A stretch of DNA of 64,000 nt from Gemmatimonadaceae bacterium (GTDB lineage: Bacteria; Gemmatimonadota; Gemmatimonadetes; Gemmatimonadales; Gemmatimonadaceae). Position 1 is the stretch's first letter. The number at the start of each line of letters is the position of its first letter. Of the stretch, positions 35,991-44,870 are shown in pieces. A program made the position numbers and the translations under genes. The notes under the pieces were generated by a model that saw only the letters and a list, made by a program, of their open reading frames with translations, was not told the DNA's origin and searched no databases. The stretch spans positions 1 to 64,000 of the forward strand of contig JAIEMN010000027.1 in assembly GCA_019752115.1 (NCBI GenBank), read 5' to 3'.

Positions 35991-37364
35991 TTAGGGCACA
36001 CGGGTCCACGAACCACAACGGGACACGGTTACTGCCACATCCGTGGAAAGCACGGTCATGGTCGCTGGCGTACTGCCGAGATAATTTCCGATGATGTCGT
36101 CAGTCCCGTTGATGTTGCGGAGGCGCGCCCAGTAACAGCTCGTCCCACCACCGTCTGCCCGCCAGGTTCCGGGATCGATGTCCACGCCCACGAGGTACGC
36201 CCCATCAGTGAAGGGCGCCGAACGTGACGTCGTCGCGGGGCCTGAGATCTCCACCCACGCTTCACAGCGGCTCGACTCAACTGCGACATCCGTCGCCAGT
36301 ACCTCTAAAAGGCGCGGCCCGGGTCCGAGATCGTTAGCAATGATGTCGTTCGCGCCCGTCGTATTGCGAAGCCGCGCCCAGTAGCACGACGCCGACGCAG
36401 CGTTAACACTCCGATAGCGCCCAGGCCGAATGTCCGTGCCGACCAGGCGAACGCCGTTCCCGAAGCTGAATGGCGCGACAGTCAGCACCTGACTGGTGGA
36501 GGAGAGTCCGTTCGCGAAAAACGCCAACGTCACGGCCGCTCCCACTGGCGCCACCACGCCGACGTTCGTAAACGTCGCAAGGCCGTTGACGGCCGTCGCG
36601 GTGAGCCCGCCCTGCGTCGGGCTGTTCGCGCCGAGTTGGACGACGGTGGCGTTGTCCGACGTGATGCGGTTGCCCGCTGCGTCGACGATCTCCACCTGCG
36701 GCTGCACCTGAAAGCGCCAGCTGTTGAATACCCCACTCGCGGGCCGAATTAACCCGAGGCGTACGGCGGCCCCAGGCACGACCGTGATCACTGTCGACGC
36801 GACGACGCCATTGGCTCGCGCGGTCACCGTCGCACTCCCTGCGAGGATGCCGAGCACGCGCCCGTCACTCTCGACCGTCGCCACGTTCGGTGCTGCGCTA
36901 CTCCAGGTGACCGTCGGCACGGCGATGGGCGCATTGAACTGATCGTTGCCCGTCACCGTCAGGGTTGTCCGCTCGCCAGACCGGAGGGTCGAGTTCGCTG
37001 CCGTCAGCACGAGACGGGTGAGCGTCGGGGCGGGCGTCACCGTCACCGCCACGCTCGCGGTGAAACCCCCGCTTGTGCCAGTGATGGTCGCGAGGCCAGG
37101 GGCAACCCCGGTCACTTGCCCGGATTGATCGACCGTCGCCACACCGCTACTGGAGACCCACGCAACGGCCCCGATCGCGATCGGCTGCCCGTTCTGATCG
37201 CGCCCCGACGCCGTAACCGTAGTGGAGGTACCGGCCACGATCGAGCTGGCTGCGATGCTAACGCTCAGACTCGCGAGTCGGGGTGGTGGCGGTGCCGAGG
37301 TGGAGTCACCACCGCAGGCCGCCCCGAAAAGCACAACGAGCCACACATACGAACGCAATGACAT
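35991..37364 (-). CDS. Lipoprotein with BIG2 repeats and duplicated C-terminal motif
   Basis: The 457-residue protein begins at ATG 37364 with a lipobox (VVLFGAACGG). Two BIG2-type Ig-like domains (about 30-185, TVTASGRDQNG, WSSAAPNVATV) and a third beta domain follow. The C-terminus has two copies of a roughly 62-residue unit: G-x-DI-x-PG-x-[YW]R ... SCYWARLRN-x-x-G-x-[ND]DII-x-N-x-LG ... V-x-SRC. The two Cys per unit may pair. Probably a surface protein. Confidence 0.8.
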   Translation of the reverse strand: MSLRSYVWLVVLFGAACGGDSTSAPPPPRLASLSVSIAASSIVAGTSTTVTASGRDQNGQPIAIGAVAWVSSSGVATVDQSGQVTGVAPGLATITGTSGGFTASVAVTVTPAPTLTRLVLTAANSTLRSGERTTLTVTGNDQFNAPIAVPTVTWSSAAPNVATVESDGRVLGILAGSATVTARANGVVASTVITVVPGAAVRLGLIRPASGVFNSWRFQVQPQVEIVDAAGNRITSDNATVVQLGANSPTQGGLTATAVNGLATFTNVGVVAPVGAAVTLAFFANGLSSTSQVLTVAPFSFGNGVRLVGTDIRPGRYRSVNAASASCYWARLRNTTGANDIIANDLGPGPRLLEVLATDVAVESSRCEAWVEISGPATTSRSAPFTDGAYLVGVDIDPGTWRADGGGTSCYWARLRNINGTDDIIGNYLGSTPATMTVLSTDVAVTVSRCGSWTRVP

Positions 37365-37550
37365 GCAGGTCTCCGATTGGTTGGCGCACACCACACGGAT
37401 TCGACATACGAGCGGCACTGACAGAGGCCGCTCCTAACGCAGGATCACCGTTCCAACGTATGCGCCGATCGCCGACGCGCTACTCGGGCGACGCGTCTTG
37501 TCCCAGAGAAAGCACCGGCGCATCGACCGCAGACCGTTTCCCGCAGACCT

Positions 37551-38066
37551 TTGCGCCGTCACGCGCGCCTCGCGTGGGATCCGTGCGGGTGGACCGAGCC
37601 TAAGGCGCGCCGGGGTGCCGCACTCGGCTTACCGGACCAAACCTCCGTACACTACCGGCTCGCGCCGGAATGGCTGAGTCGGCTTGCTTCGGTCCTCGAT
37701 TCGAAGGAGTGCTTCCAACGCCGCGTTAAGGCTCGAAACTGTCCTTCCGTCTCTCCAACGGACCATTCCGTTAACCCCGTTGTGGGAGTGGTGGACGGCG
37801 CGCATTCGGTTCGGGTACCGATTTGCGCATTGAACGCAAATGCTGCGGCGGCGATCGCCGACTCGGCGTGGCAGCGCCTCACTGCCCCCGCAACGGATAC
37901 GTTGGGCGTCAGTGAATGCGCCTTGACCATCGGTGCGGCGGTATGCGAGGCGCAGCGATTACTCGCGGATGGCGCGATCGCATCTGTGGCGCTCCCGATG
38001 CGCTGCTGGCGTATTCATCTCCGTGATGACGACGGCGTGGTCGGCATCACTGGCGGCGTACCGTGA
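37551..38066 (+). CDS. Hypothetical protein
   Basis: The 171-residue frame has high third-position GC in its second half (LNANAAAAIADSAWQRL, LTIGAAVCEAQRLLADG). The first half is less convincing, and the start may lie further in. No family recognised. Confidence 0.35.
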   Translation: MRRHARLAWDPCGWTEPKARRGAALGLPDQTSVHYRLAPEWLSRLASVLDSKECFQRRVKARNCPSVSPTDHSVNPVVGVVDGAHSVRVPICALNANAAAAIADSAWQRLTAPATDTLGVSECALTIGAAVCEAQRLLADGAIASVALPMRCWRIHLRDDDGVVGITGGVP

Positions 38067-38158
38067 CACGGCGTAACTGACGCCCAGTACATCCGGGGTG
38101 ACTAACGCCGAGGCCGGCCAGCGGGTACCGGGCCGCAGGCGATCGGCCTAAGCCGCGC

Positions 38159-38512
38159 TCATTCCTCCTCGTCCTCGTCTTGCCACGCTGCGCTCGGCCG
38201 ATTGGCGAGGATCCCCTGAAACCATTCGTGCTCCTCGCGAGTCCGCGGCGGTCCCAGCAACTCGTCGACGGTAACCCCGAAATGCACGGCGAGGGTCCAA
38301 AGCGTCAGTAACGGCGCGCGCCGTTGCCCATGTTCAAGCTCTGAGACGTAGTTGGGCGCAAAGCCCAGCGTGAGCGAGAGGTCGCGCGTGGACTGATCGC
38401 GCGCGCGGCGCCACCGGCGCACGCGATACGCGAGCAGGCGGCGAATGTCCATGTCGGTCACGCCCTCGTAGCCCCACATGGCCCCAAAGGTACTGCGCGC
38501 CACCTGTGTCAC
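38159..38512 (-). CDS. XRE-type HTH regulator of element 2
   Basis: The 117-residue protein starts MTQVARSTFGAMWGYEG. It has an XRE helix-turn-helix (STRDLSLTLGFAPNYVSELE) and the conserved tail VDELLGPPRTREEHE shared with the element 1 protein. Back to back with the transposase gene; inferred repressor. Confidence 0.85.
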   Translation of the reverse strand: MTQVARSTFGAMWGYEGVTDMDIRRLLAYRVRRWRRARDQSTRDLSLTLGFAPNYVSELEHGQRRAPLLTLWTLAVHFGVTVDELLGPPRTREEHEWFQGILANRPSAAWQDEDEEE

Positions 38513-38735
38513 GTTTGGGCGAACAGATCGGTGAATGGAGCACGTCCCGCGAACCCAGGAGAATGGCCCCGCTTTCCGAGCCGAACAGCATTAATTGTCG
38601 AGTTCGCTTGTCTTTGGTTTTTCTTCGGTTTTTCTTTGGTCCTGTCACGTTTCAGCGAACGCGTTATGCACCCCGCAGTCTGCCCCGCTGATGATCCGCT
38701 GACCGTGAACCACTGAATGCCCCGCTGGAGGACGT

Positions 38736-40565
38736 ATGCTCGGAACGGAACCGAAGCTCCACCCTATTGACCGCCCGACCAAGGCGGCGCGCACCGAGCG
38801 GACCGTGCGTGAGGCGAATGCACTCGCGCGCGCCACGTCGCGCCTCGCGTGGGCCCGCGCGGTCGCGCTGGCGATGCAGTCGGGAGAGACGCCGCGCTAT
38901 CAGCGGCTGCACGAGCTGCAGGCGATGGGTGTGGCCCCGGCCGGTCCCATCCCGTCGCCGGCGACGCTCGCCCGATTGCGGTCGCGGTGGGAAGCAGGTG
39001 CGCAGCGACTTGAGGACTACTTCGATCACCCCCGCACGGGCCGTCCCGCACTGCATCGCGACGCCGAGCATGCGGCCGTGTATCGGCGAACCGTTCTCGC
39101 GGCGCGCGCCACCGCGCCGGCCGTCGCCCACGCCTTGATGTGCCAAGCGGCGACCGCGCGCGGGTGGACCAGCCCATCCGCGACGACGGCGCGACGGGTC
39201 TTGGCGGACATCGGGCACATGCCGCTGGTGGCGGCGCGCCACGGGAGCCGGGCGGCAGAGCTCGATGCCATGCCGACGGGGGTCGTCCCGCGCGGTCACA
39301 CGCACGATCGATGGTGTGTCGACGAGGCCATGCTTCCGATCTGGGCCCGCTTTTACGATCCGTTCTGTCGAGGATTCCGCTCCTACCGGCCATGGATCGT
39401 GATCGTTCGCGACCACGCGTCGAGTGTCATCGTCGGCTGGTACGTGGTGAACCCCGTCGGCCCCGTTCGCCCTGATCGCGAGCCGAGCTTCGGATTTAGC
39501 TCCCTGGATGTCACCGCGGCGTTGATTGCGGCCGCATCGCGCGACGTGGCGCCACCGTCGTGCGTCGCTTTCGCGGGCGCGGCGCCGTTGGCCATTCGCT
39601 GGGACAACCACGCGACGCACATCTCGCTCGAGAAGCAATGGTCCACTCAGCAACCGGGATTGCGCACGTTTGAGACCGAGCGCGGACCGGTTCGCCGGCC
39701 GATCAACAACGGTGCCGCCGAACGGAGCATCGGTGTCGTGAAGCATCTCCTGCAAAAGTCGCCGTGGCACGTGGACGCCGTGCGGCCGCGGGACGCTGAG
39801 AATATTGAAGTGCGGGAGGGCCCGGGGCGCGCGCGGTCACTCATGGCCGCACACACCACGGAGCGACTCGCCCGTCGCGTGTTGGTATCGCCGGAAGACC
39901 TCCCCAATCATGAGGACGTGGCGCGGCTCGTCGACGACGAGATTGCGCGCTACAACAAAAGTACGTTCCGAAAGGGGCGGCTACGTCGAAGCGACGTGTT
40001 TGCATCGCGCGCGTCCCGCTCGCCACGCCCGGGCACGGAGCTGATCCGGCTGTTGGAGCTCCAGACGGCGACCGTATCTCGCGAAGGCGTACGGTGTCGC
40101 CATGACGATGGCGTCGTGATTGTCGCGGCTGAGAACACGCGCGAGCGATTTGCTGCGGCGATTCCGGATGAGATCACCCTGCATCTCGATCCCGCTGCGC
40201 GCGGTGCGTGGGCCGTCCATCAGCGACGCCTGATCTTCCTGCGCCGGGCCGATCAGCCTCTGACGGCGGAGGAGCGGCGAACTTTTGTCATCGAACAGCG
40301 AATCCGAGCGCGTCGAGCATCCGACGAGGCCGCGGCGTACAACGCCTTGGGCGACGAAGCGGCCGGCGGCCGCGGCGATGGCTTTCGGGACGATGCCGGC
40401 GACGCGTCCGTTGACCGCGCACTCGTGGTCGGGTCGTTCGACCAGCTCTACGCGCCGCCCGCGCACCCCGACGATACGGACGATGACGACATGGTGCGGC
40501 GCGATCAGTCCGGCCGCAGTCGTGCACTCGACGAACTCCTGGCCAGCGACGAGGACGCCCTGTGA
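38736..40565 (+). CDS. DDE transposase, TniA/TnsB-like, element 2
   Basis: The 609-residue protein aligns throughout with the element 1 protein. Catalytic residues are D196 (WCVDEAM), D290 (RWDNHATH) and E329 (NNGAAERSIG). GVAPAGPIPSP near residue 70 is shared too. The GTG of the ATPase overlaps its TGA. It is intact and likely active with its ATPase. Confidence 0.8.
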   Translation: MLGTEPKLHPIDRPTKAARTERTVREANALARATSRLAWARAVALAMQSGETPRYQRLHELQAMGVAPAGPIPSPATLARLRSRWEAGAQRLEDYFDHPRTGRPALHRDAEHAAVYRRTVLAARATAPAVAHALMCQAATARGWTSPSATTARRVLADIGHMPLVAARHGSRAAELDAMPTGVVPRGHTHDRWCVDEAMLPIWARFYDPFCRGFRSYRPWIVIVRDHASSVIVGWYVVNPVGPVRPDREPSFGFSSLDVTAALIAAASRDVAPPSCVAFAGAAPLAIRWDNHATHISLEKQWSTQQPGLRTFETERGPVRRPINNGAAERSIGVVKHLLQKSPWHVDAVRPRDAENIEVREGPGRARSLMAAHTTERLARRVLVSPEDLPNHEDVARLVDDEIARYNKSTFRKGRLRRSDVFASRASRSPRPGTELIRLLELQTATVSREGVRCRHDDGVVIVAAENTRERFAAAIPDEITLHLDPAARGAWAVHQRRLIFLRRADQPLTAEERRTFVIEQRIRARRASDEAAAYNALGDEAAGGRGDGFRDDAGDASVDRALVVGSFDQLYAPPAHPDDTDDDDMVRRDQSGRSRALDELLASDEDAL

Positions 40566-41557
40566 GTCTTCGCATCAATCCGCACGACCACGCGCCGCAA
40601 CGCGAGCACACACTAGGGATGTCGCCGCGTTCGGCCGACACGTTGCCTTGGATCGCGAATCGCGCGGTCGAGAATCAATTGCGGCGGGCGCTGGTTGAGA
40701 CGATCGGGGCCTCCTCTCGCTGTCTGGTCTGGGGGCCGCGGGGAATCGGAAAGACCGAAACGCTCCAACGGCTGATTCGCGAGGAGCTACGGACACTGGC
40801 GCACCCACACTCGGCTCCTCGGATCGTCCACGTGCCGCTGATTGGGGTGCAGCGCGAACGCGACGCGCTCATTTCGATGGCCCACTACGTCCCGCTTCCC
40901 TCTCTCGCGCAGCGGGCGCGGCAACATCGCCTCTCCGTCGACAACGTCCGATCCGAGCTCGTGAGCGCATTACGGCAGCAGGGTCGCACCATCCTGATCG
41001 TTGACGAAGCGCATCAGCTGGCGCCGAGTGCGCTGAAGGCGGTGCTGGATCTGATGGTTGAGGCAGACTACGCCACCAATGGCGGCGCGGAAGCGCGCTG
41101 GCTAGGGGTCATGCTCATCGCCTCGAGTCCGCATCACCGCGCGCTGCTTGGCGCGTTCGAGGCTAACGAGCGCGTGCAGTCGATCGTGGAGCTCACCGCG
41201 GACTCGCGCGAGACGATTGCAACCATCCTGCGCCAATGGTTGCCCGAACTGGCCAACCATCCCGCGTTCTCGACGAATCAGGCCGCGTTGGAGCAGTGGA
41301 TCGACCTGCAGTTCGGCGGCGGCGTCCCGAGTCTTCGAGCGATCGCCGACGTCGTGCAGCGATATCAGGCGCGGCAACAGCACGCCGGCGAAGGATCGGC
41401 GGAGGCGCCGCTGAACCTCAAGCTGTTGAACGCGCAAGTGAAGGGACTGTTGGGCGTTCAGCAACGCCTGCTCGCCCCGCCAACGCTGAATGGCTCTGCC
41501 GCACAGCCACCGGCGCGTCGTCCGGAGCGCCCGGACCGCGCGGAGCGTGCGCCATGA
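40562..41557 (+). CDS. TniB/TnsC-like AAA ATPase, element 2
   Basis: The 331-residue protein starts at GTG within the upstream stop (GTGA). Walker A is GPRGIGKT (58-65), Walker B GRTILIVDEAHQL, and LGVMLIASSPHH follows. It aligns with the element 1 ATPase in order and length. Its stop overlaps the next start (ATGA). Confidence 0.85.
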   Translation: MSLRINPHDHAPQREHTLGMSPRSADTLPWIANRAVENQLRRALVETIGASSRCLVWGPRGIGKTETLQRLIREELRTLAHPHSAPRIVHVPLIGVQRERDALISMAHYVPLPSLAQRARQHRLSVDNVRSELVSALRQQGRTILIVDEAHQLAPSALKAVLDLMVEADYATNGGAEARWLGVMLIASSPHHRALLGAFEANERVQSIVELTADSRETIATILRQWLPELANHPAFSTNQAALEQWIDLQFGGGVPSLRAIADVVQRYQARQQHAGEGSAEAPLNLKLLNAQVKGLLGVQQRLLAPPTLNGSAAQPPARRPERPDRAERAP

Positions 41558-43329
41558 CCCGAGCGAACCGATGGTCGACCTCCCCCACCCGACGCGATGG
41601 GGAGGTGCTTGAACACCTCGCGGCGCTCATCGAAGACGCTTCGCGACCGCCTCGTTTCGATGACGCAGTGGCCGCGATCGCCACACGCATGGGGCGATCA
41701 GTCGATCGCGTGGAGCAAGCGCTGCGGAGACTACACCCCGAGCAGGTTGTTATCGGTCACTGGCATGAATCGGAACTGGTGGTCACGCCGACAACCCGGA
41801 GATGGGGCGCCGTCGTCCACGCCGTGGAATTCGATGAGCGCGTAGTGCCGTGGGTGGATGCGATCGAACGCGTGTTACGATCGGAGGTGCAGCGATGCGA
41901 ACGCGCCGTACTCGGCAGCGAACTGCGACGTGCCATGGTTGCCGCCGGACATCCCGTGACGAGCCAGACGGTGTGCCATGGTTTGGCGTGGCTGCGCAAA
42001 CACGGGCGATCCGTACGCGTAGAGATTCCAGCGACGGACACCACGAGACGGCGCGTTCGCTATGCCTGGGGCGTGCCCGACTGCAATCTGCGAGTCGAGC
42101 ACGTGATGGCGACGCATGCGGACCTGCTCTATCGCTGCGTGGATGAACTCACGGCCCGCCTCGGGAGGCCGGCCGCACGCGGCGAGATCAAGGCGTGGGT
42201 CGCCGCCGGACTTCCTGATGCATCCACGGCCCTGCAGGCGAATGCCGAAGCACTGAATCACATTAGTCGGCGACTGCTTCCGGCGCTGCTCACCCAGCAC
42301 GAACGACTCGTCGCACACCGACCGAGCGCAGCCGCCCGTGGTACGCTGGGTCCGCGGTATGCGCTCCACTCGCTGTCAGCTGTTGAAGCGGCGGCGGTGT
42401 CGGTTGAAGACGCGATTGAGCGCTTCCGCTTCGGCTGGGATCTGGACGCGGAGCGCCAACTGCGTGCGATGGTGGACGTCCGCGTACCGGTAATTGCGAA
42501 GCTGCTTGAACGTCGCGCGATCTATCGACGGGCGGCGCTGCGGGTCGCGATTCCGGCCGGTCTCCCCACGAGGGACGGGCTGAACCTCGCCACGACCGCG
42601 GCTGAGGAGATCATCCGCTGGCTGCCCACGTCTACTCTGCAAAAACGAGCGGGCTCCACTTATCGACGTGCCCGTCGGATTCTCGAGGATGCGGCGGTGG
42701 TGGACGCCGAGGCAGCGGGGATTCTCGAGGAGGATCGACGCTGGCAACTCGCCGGAGATGCCGCCCTTCGAGATTGGGGTGTGCTGCAGCAGTGGCAGGA
42801 GGAGCTGGTCGATCTAGCGCCACGTAGTCGCAGCGCATCGTCCATCATGGCGGAGGCCCGCCGCTTTCCTGTCCCCCATCAGCAGTCCGTAGTCGAGACC
42901 GCCGAGACGGCGCTCGACGTCGTCGATGCCCTGCGCCAACTGCTAGCGACCGCGCCATTGCCGGGCGCCAAGGCACTGCTCGACGGCGTATGGATGCTGC
43001 TTGGGAGTGTGATGCGCGCGCCCGAGGAGCTGACGCCCTTGCTCACCCCGGACGATCACGTGCCGCCGCTGCTTCGCCGCGCGGCGCTTGTGGCGATAGC
43101 CATGCTCGGCGGCGATCTGGAGATCAATCCCGTAGAGTATGGCCACCAGCAGCTCGATCTTGATGCGTTGGCCTTGGCGGCCGTACTCGAACCCTCCGCA
43201 AGCCTTGAGAGCATCGTGTCGGCATTAACGCCTATCGCCGATCGCCCACTGGCGACGCGTGCGCGCGCCGAATTGCTGATACGTCGCGCTGAGCAAGGCG
43301 CACGCCTTGGGCTTACGCACGTCTGGTGA
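41554..43329 (+). CDS. Large protein of the transposition operon, unknown family (element 2)
   Basis: The 591-residue protein starts at ATG 41554, coupled to the ATPase. It shares with the element 1 protein an HTH-like stretch (IATRMGRSVDRVEQALRRL, 42-60), a winged-helix-like part (AGHPVTSQTVCHGLAWL), LGRPAARGEIKAWVAAGLP, RGTLGPRY and VEDAIERFRFGWDLDAE. No TniQ or TnsD zinc motif is visible. Target selection is inferred from gene order. Confidence 0.7.
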   Translation: MTRANRWSTSPTRRDGEVLEHLAALIEDASRPPRFDDAVAAIATRMGRSVDRVEQALRRLHPEQVVIGHWHESELVVTPTTRRWGAVVHAVEFDERVVPWVDAIERVLRSEVQRCERAVLGSELRRAMVAAGHPVTSQTVCHGLAWLRKHGRSVRVEIPATDTTRRRVRYAWGVPDCNLRVEHVMATHADLLYRCVDELTARLGRPAARGEIKAWVAAGLPDASTALQANAEALNHISRRLLPALLTQHERLVAHRPSAAARGTLGPRYALHSLSAVEAAAVSVEDAIERFRFGWDLDAERQLRAMVDVRVPVIAKLLERRAIYRRAALRVAIPAGLPTRDGLNLATTAAEEIIRWLPTSTLQKRAGSTYRRARRILEDAAVVDAEAAGILEEDRRWQLAGDAALRDWGVLQQWQEELVDLAPRSRSASSIMAEARRFPVPHQQSVVETAETALDVVDALRQLLATAPLPGAKALLDGVWMLLGSVMRAPEELTPLLTPDDHVPPLLRRAALVAIAMLGGDLEINPVEYGHQQLDLDALALAAVLEPSASLESIVSALTPIADRPLATRARAELLIRRAEQGARLGLTHVW

Positions 43330-43332
43330 GGT

Positions 43333-43875
43333 GTGACGCGACACAGCTGTCGCTGCGTGGCGATTGAGTGCGCGACCTTGGCCTTTCGTCGGCCGGTCTT
43401 GAGCGCAGAGTATCGACTCTGGTTGCCGGGTATTCGCGGCCAGGAGGCATGGCTGGCCAGACCTGCACGCATTGCGGTGGTCGGGCCGCCAGGTTCAGCC
43501 ACTCGACATTTTCTGCTGGTCGCTCCCGAGGGAAGCCCGACGCCTTGGGATAGCGCGCGGGTGGCTATGAGAAACCTTGCCGTTCGATGGCACCAGCGCG
43601 ACCGACCCGTGTTCGATGCGGCCTTGTGGCGTCGATACATCGTACACGCAGTTCGGCAGGGAGAGCGCGCGACGTTTGACCGGGAGGCGTACCTCATCGC
43701 CCGGGCTATTCTGGCCTTGTTGGCCGACGGTCTCGATGCCTGGCTCGGCGACGCGCGACGCATGCCTTGGGGATCGAGTCCACAGCTCGAGCGACGTTGG
43801 CAAAGGGAGGGCGTCGCCTACCGTGAGATCGACGCCTTCGTGGCGAGCCAGATGACGTCTGCGATACGGCGTTAA
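43333..43875 (+). CDS. Small protein of the transposition operon, unknown family (element 2)
   Basis: The 180-residue protein, from GTG three bases after the previous stop, shares its C-terminal half with the element 1 counterpart (FDREAYLIARAILALLADG, QLERRWQREGVAYREIDAFV). Divergence of the N-terminus may reflect specificity. A terminator follows. Confidence 0.6.
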   Translation: MTRHSCRCVAIECATLAFRRPVLSAEYRLWLPGIRGQEAWLARPARIAVVGPPGSATRHFLLVAPEGSPTPWDSARVAMRNLAVRWHQRDRPVFDAALWRRYIVHAVRQGERATFDREAYLIARAILALLADGLDAWLGDARRMPWGSSPQLERRWQREGVAYREIDAFVASQMTSAIRR

Positions 43876-43894
43876 CATCGACCCTACACTCACT

Positions 43895-43931
43895 TCAGCC
43901 CCGCGCCGACACGGTCGCGGGGCTGACTTTT
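43895..43931 (+). terminator. Intrinsic terminator of the element 2 operon
   Basis: TCAGCCCCGCG (43895-43905) and CGCGGGGCTGA (43916-43926) form an 11-bp perfect stem with a ten-base loop, followed by CTTTTTG. It parallels the terminator at 26338. Confidence 0.85.
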
Positions 43932-43959
43932 TGTAAACCGCAATCGCTGTCGCGATAGT

Positions 43960-44048
43960 GTCCGTCGAACCGTCGCGCACCTCTCTCGACTTATGGCGCG
44001 CCTCTCAAAACTTTCGGAAACCCCTATCAAGAGATATGGAGGCCGACA
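43960..44048 (-). repeat. Right end of element 2
   Basis: On the reverse strand from 44048: TGTCGGCCTCCATATCTCTT, TTGAT at offset 18, then TTTTGAG at about 38-44 and TCGAG at 59. The element 1 right end has the same sites at the same spacing. Confidence 0.65.
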
Positions 44049-44070
44049 GCCGACATCGCGCGGTGCGGTG

Positions 44071-44352
44071 TTAGCGGCGCTCCATGGCGTCGCGCACGTC
44101 GAGCAGGATCTCGAAGTAGAGCTGTTCGCGACGATACGAGAAATCGAGCGCGGCCATCTGGGCCGGATCACCGGACTCCTTGGCGCGCTCGAAGGCTTCG
44201 CGGTACATCTCTTCGAGATTGGTCAGGATCCGCTCACGGGAACGCGACATACGCAGGGCCTCGAGGGCTTTGAAGGTCAGGCGGGGCGGGGCGTCGTCAT
44301 CCGTCTCGACACTTTCCGTGGGGTCGAGGAACTTCGTCAGTCGCTCCAGCAT
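44071..44352 (-). CDS. Conserved hypothetical gene at the element insertion site
   Basis: The 93-residue protein from ATG 44352 is charged and helical (RERILTNLEEMYREAFERAK, REQLYFEILLDVRDAMERR). Its stop is 22 bp from the right end of element 2, so the end of this gene may be the attachment site the transposons read. No family assigned. The HNH gene diverges upstream. Confidence 0.65.
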   Translation of the reverse strand: MLERLTKFLDPTESVETDDDAPPRLTFKALEALRMSRSRERILTNLEEMYREAFERAKESGDPAQMAALDFSYRREQLYFEILLDVRDAMERR

Positions 44353-44411
44353 GTAGCGACGGCCGCGATCCTGAATGTCCACGTGTCGAGGGGGATGCAG
44401 GTGGTCACACG

Positions 44412-44837
44412 ATGAACCGCTCGGAGGTCTTTGCCCGCGACGGCTACCGCTGTGTGTACTGCGGCGAGCAGAAGGAGCCGGACGAGCTGAGCGTGGACCA
44501 CGTCCAGCCGCGGATGCGCGGCGGGGATGGGTCTCCCGGCAACGTAGTAAGCGCGTGCAGGGGCTGCAACACGCGGAAGGCGGGGCGCCCGCTGGCACAG
44601 TTCCTGGCCGAGGAGCCGGAGAGTCGACGGAACTTCTTCCGGTTGGCGCGGTATGTCTGGGCACGGCATCTCAAGGCGGTGGCCGAGGAGCTCGTGCGCC
44701 GGGGCATTGTGGAGGCCCCATCGGAACTCGTGGAGGGGGTCCGTGGGCTGCGCAGCTCCGAGGCCATCGCTGAGGTGCTGGGGGAGGCCGAAAGGCCACC
44801 CGACACCCAAGACCAAAAGCCCGGAACCCGAAACTGA
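44412..44837 (+). CDS. HNH endonuclease
   Basis: The 141-residue protein begins NRSEVFARDGYRCVYCG, then LSVDHVQPRMRGGDGSPGN and SACRGCN, the HNH finger with its Cys-x2-Cys pairs. The C-terminal half is helical. It likely nicks DNA. Its last codons and stop lie in a long palindrome shared with the convergent ferredoxin gene. Confidence 0.9.
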   Translation: MNRSEVFARDGYRCVYCGEQKEPDELSVDHVQPRMRGGDGSPGNVVSACRGCNTRKAGRPLAQFLAEEPESRRNFFRLARYVWARHLKAVAEELVRRGIVEAPSELVEGVRGLRSSEAIAEVLGEAERPPDTQDQKPGTRN

Positions 44838-44870
44838 TCAGTTTGGGGTTCCGGGTTTTTGGTTATGGGT
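44805..44870. terminator. Long palindromic bidirectional terminator
   Basis: Arms CCCGGAACCCGAAACTGA and TCAGTTTGGGGTTCCGGG are continued outward by ACCCAAGACCAAAA and TTTTTGGTTATGGGT. The centre is AACTGATCAGTT. Two more hairpins with the same core lie at 51611-51690 and 55680-55765. It terminates both convergent genes. Confidence 0.85.

Larger units (their letters stand above)
26719..44048 (+). mobile_element. Tn7/Tn5053-like transposon, element 2 (about 17.3 kb)
   Basis: The left end is TGTCGTAGCCAGACAG at 26719 and the right end TGTCGGCCTCC reads inward on the reverse strand from 44048. Both carry TTGA(G/T) at offset 18 and a second TTGAG at offset 40-43. The transposition operon sits next to the right end. 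The right end lies 22 bp from the stop of a chromosomal gene, resembling insertion near a fixed attachment site. No 5-bp target duplication was seen. Similar organisation to element 1. Confidence 0.6.

Noticed and set aside
44805-44870. Central GATC palindrome as a methylation or attachment site
   Set aside because: Its position between convergent stops and its T-rich arms fit a bidirectional terminator better.
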